Source: Folioceros fuciformis (lineage: Eukaryota > Anthocerotophyta > Anthocerotopsida > Anthocerotales). Taken from it: DNA of 38,311 nucleotides. The stretch covers positions 1 to 38,311 of the forward strand of contig JBNGIO010005629.1 in NCBI GenBank assembly GCA_049999805.1. The letters are read 5' to 3'. The notes beneath the pieces were generated by a model, which saw only the letters and a list, made by a program, of their open reading frames with translations, was not told where the DNA came from and did no database searches. Shown one piece after another: positions 35,723 through 38,311 of the stretch. A program made the position numbers and the translations under genes. Every line of letters starts with the position of its first letter. Position 1 is the first letter of the stretch.

Positions 35723-37586
35723 ATGGCCGTGGCCGTGGCAGCAGCAGAGGCAGAGGTAGGGCCAACTTATGGACTCAGTCAGGCGCCAGGGCCAGCTTTG
35801 ATTGTGGCGGCAGCCTTGATGGGATTGCTGTCCGTGATCCTCTACACAGCAAGGAGGGAGCCGGGAAAGGATGCTGGAAGATTAAAGCTTCCTCCAGGGC
35901 CTCGGAATCTTCCACTCATCGGATCAATGCACCTGCTTTCCGACCCCCTGACTCTGGCTTTCGAGGATCTGGCCCGAAAGCACGGCCCGCTCATGTATAT
36001 GCGGCTGGGCGCCACGGACTGCATCGTCGTGTCCGATGCCGACACAGCCAAGGCCTTCACCACAACGCACGACGCGCAGTTCGCGTCCAGGCCGTACACA
36101 ACCGTGGGAAAAGTTGCCGGCTTCGACTTCAACAATGTGGCCACCGCGCCACAGAGCCCCCGCCTTCAGCGGCTGCGGAAGCTCATTGTCGTGGAGCTCA
36201 TGTCTGCGGAGAGACTCGCTAGCTTCGACAACATTCTGGCGGAAGAGATTGCTGCGTGTGTCACCAGGATGTGGGACGTGCATACCAAAGCGCAACGTGT
36301 TGCGTTCCGGCGGGAGCTCAAGGATTGCACAGCCAAGATCATCTACCGAATCTTGTTCGGGGTGCAGTCTGAGGTGGCGGGGGAAAAAATAGAGGCCTTC
36401 GGCGAGGCCATGGAGGGTATCAACAAGACCGCCGGGAGGCTGGACCCCGGCCAGTTCTTCCCTGCTATTCGCTGGCTGGATCTGATGGGAGTGGAGCGTG
36501 ACTTGAAGGAGGACATGCGTGTCATTGAGGGCTTCCTCCAGGCAGCGATCGATGACAGACGCGCTACTGCCATTGCCGACAAGCAGCGCACCATTGCGGA
36601 CATTTTGCTGTCGCAGCATCAGGCGGGCCAAATCTCGGCTCTCGAGCTCATAGCTGTCATTTTTGTTAAGTATCCTTTTTTTTATTCCGAACCATGACAT
36701 TCGCTCAACTGGTGTTTGGCGTTGCACTAGCTGAATGCGTGGACTCTGAGCTCTGAACCAACATTTGCTTTGAGCTGCTCGCGGTTGCAGGACATCTACG
36801 CTGGGGCGGTGGAGTCTACGTCTGCAGTCGTGGAGTGGGGGATCGCGGCGCTGCTCAACAAACCGCACCTGCTCAAGCGAGCTCGCGAAGAATTAGACCT
36901 CGCGGTTGGGAAACACCGTCGTGTTGAAGAGAGTGACATCGCCAATCTCCCCTTCCTGCAGGCAAAGTCACCACGCTGTCAAATGGACTCCATTAGTTCC
37001 CGATGCACAAACCCATTCCGCACTTTTCTCCTTGCGAATCGGCACCCTTCCGCTTGTTCACCATCTCATTAGGGTTTGCCTGACGGCTAATGATGCGCAG
37101 GCCGTGGTGAAGGAGACGCTGCGTCTGTACCCTCCCTTTCCTGTCACCTTCCCGCACTACAACGAAGAGGCAGCGGTTGTGAAAGGATATTACATCCCAG
37201 CCAAGAGTGCCGTCTTCTTCAACCTCCCCGTCATCGGCAGGGACGCCGGGAAATGGGAGAGACCCGACGAGTTCGAGCCCGACCGCTTTCTCAACACCAA
37301 CATCAACGTCCTGGGCGCACACCATCAGGTGATCCCATTTGGGGCGGGGAGAAGGATGTGTCCTGGAACACCCTTGGGAATTGCCACCACTGTGAGAGCT
37401 CTGGCCAGCATCTTGCACGCGCTGGACTTCCAGCTGGTAGGAGCAGATGGCATCATTCAAGCTGCTGGAACACAGGCGGAAGGGGCTATTGACATGGCCA
37501 TTGCCAAGGGGCTGGGAGGGTACATGAGGACACCAGTGCCTGCAGTGCCACTTCCCAGGCTTCCCGTCAACGTTTACCGGACCTGA
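35723..37586 (+). CDS. Plant A-type cytochrome P450, three exons
   Basis: Exons 35723-36664, 36791-36961 and 37101-37586 give 532 aa. An Ala-rich N-terminus is followed by a membrane anchor (about 25-43, IVAAALMGLLSVIL) and a proline-rich hinge (KLPPGPRNLPLIG). The I-helix reads DIYAGAVESTSAVVEW. The K-helix ExxR is in KETLRLYPP, the PERF-like region is RPDEFEPDRF, and the heme loop is PFGAGRRMCPG with the ligand Cys. This is an ER-anchored monooxygenase that takes electrons from a P450 reductase. I cannot assign subfamily or substrate. Oddities: the C-helix WxxxR site reads SPRLQRLRK with Leu for Trp, and the I-helix threonine position holds Ser (VEST). Intron 2 (36962-37100) starts GC rather than GT; only this cut gives the conserved LPFLQAVVKETLR. 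Confidence 0.9.
36962..37100 (+). other. Probable GC-AG intron in the P450 gene
   Basis: The exon ends CTGCAG and the next bases are GCAAAG, a typical GC-type donor context. The acceptor is gatgcgcag before GCCGTGGTG. The 139-bp insert interrupts the universally conserved P450 stretch between PFLQ and VVKETLR. Moving to the nearby GT (at 36966-36967) puts exon 3 out of frame. Confidence 0.75.
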
Positions 37587-37965
37587 CACCAGACCAACCG
37601 CAGAGGACCCATCCACACCCCCACCTTGCTATCTTGGGTGTCTCGTCCACTGTGTAAGTTGCCGGAGGTTACAAATCGGCGGAAGGATCTAGGAGATTGA
37701 AAGAACTAACACATGCGTTGGACAGATACCAGAGGATATATCATAATTTAAAAAAATATTTTTATTATGTTATTATTTTGATGTGTCATTATTGTTTGGA
37801 CTAAGGCCGGGTTTACACTATGACCGGGCTGTCAGTTCGTGGCACTGCTCACCACTGCTCACCACAGATTATGACCCTGACACATGGTGACAAGGATTTT
37901 ATAGAGATGTGGTTGTAACTTGTCCAGTCGAACTCTATTTTCTGACATCCTGTTCCCGGCATCAC
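37587..37965. other. 3' flank of the P450 gene
   Basis: No gene. It presumably begins with the P450 3' untranslated region; an AT-rich stretch (37740-37785) could contain the poly(A) signals. A short tandem duplication of accactgctc occurs near 37840-37866. The satellite array begins directly afterwards. Confidence 0.5.
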
Positions 37966-38311
37966 GGTTCGCGGTGAGGTATTTACATCTCATCTTTGCA
38001 GCACATCTTTATATTAAACTTGTTATAATTTCGTAATTACGAGTTGTGAACCAGCTTACCACTCAACCGTGCTCGTCCCCGCCACCTTTAGGTTCGCGGT
38101 GAGGTCTTTACATCTCATCTTTGCAGCACATCTTTATAGTAAACTTGTTATAATTTCGTAATTACGAGTTGTGAACCAGCTTACCACTCAACCGTGCTCG
38201 TCCCCGCCACCTTTAGGTTCGCGGTGAGGTCTTTACATCTCATCTTTGCAGCACATCTTTATAGTAAACTTGTTATAATTTCGTAATTACGAGTTGTGAA
38301 CCAGCTTACCA
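37966..38311. repeat. 125-bp tandem repeat running off the window
   Basis: Units start ggttcgcggtgaggt at 37966, 38091 and 38216, exactly 125 bp apart. The second and third units are almost identical, and the first differs slightly (for example gaggtatt for gaggtctt). The third unit is cut by the window end, so the array length is unknown. Each unit contains the near-palindrome cgtaattacg. Confidence 0.95.

Noticed and set aside
35924-36868. 314-codon open frame on the minus strand
   Set aside because: It is antisense to the P450 exons in a GC-rich region. It shows no family features and runs across the P450 intron, so it is a shadow frame.
1-38311. tRNA and rRNA genes
   Set aside because: I looked for tRNA box A/B words and rRNA-like conserved segments and found nothing convincing by eye. 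A covariance-model scan would be decisive.

Overview
This is nuclear DNA of a land plant. The proteins are plant organellar PPR proteins, a plant Mutator-like transposase and a plant A-type cytochrome P450, and the spliceable introns are short (about 98, 126 and 139 bp). Five of the six PPR genes end in an unusual deaminase-like domain with a KP box (KKPAVAGIEV) in place of the usual PG box and a C-terminal GRP (or SRP/GRA) in place of Asp-Tyr-Trp. From established knowledge this DYW:KP form is confined to plants that perform U-to-C ('reverse') organelle RNA editing: hornworts, many ferns and some lycophytes. The compact genes and short introns make a hornwort my first guess, but the window alone cannot prove it.

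Layout. Positions 1-28018 hold a cluster of six long, intronless PLS-class PPR genes: five on the minus strand (534-2810, 3345-7016, 8248-11852, 16789-19695, 20867-24159) and one on the plus strand (24827-28018), head-to-head with its neighbour. Five of them (all but 3345-7016) share one architecture. It has a short conserved N-terminus, a block resembling the PDF motif of organellar single-stranded-DNA-binding (OSB) proteins, three to seven P motifs in P-L-S triplets, E1/E2 motifs, a KP box and the variant DYW domain with HxE and CxxC intact. They differ mainly in the number of roughly 101-residue PLS units. The remaining gene, 3345-7016, is a longer protein with a PG/WW-like box that stops inside E+ and has no DYW domain.

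Positions 12.7-15.1 kb hold an array of 42-bp hairpin-forming repeats next to a small unidentified gene. That gene is duplicated in inverted orientation as a decayed copy, giving an approximately 2-kb imperfect palindrome. Positions 28.0-34.1 kb are transposon and repeat territory: a 68-bp minisatellite, a 67-bp tandem duplication, a three-exon MULE transposase with a SWIM finger whose first intron holds seven units of an exactly 158-bp satellite, and a roughly 440-bp foldback element. Positions 35.7-37.6 kb hold a complete three-exon P450 gene, one intron of which looks like a GC-AG intron. The window ends in a 125-bp tandem repeat that runs off the edge.

Three runs of exactly 100 N (10437-10536, 14691-14790, 23923-24022) are placeholder gaps. 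Two of them break the reading frames of otherwise intact PPR genes. The most interesting content is the PDF-like + PLS + DYW:KP family: a local nursery of candidate U-to-C editing factors whose RNA specificity changes through gain and loss of PLS units.
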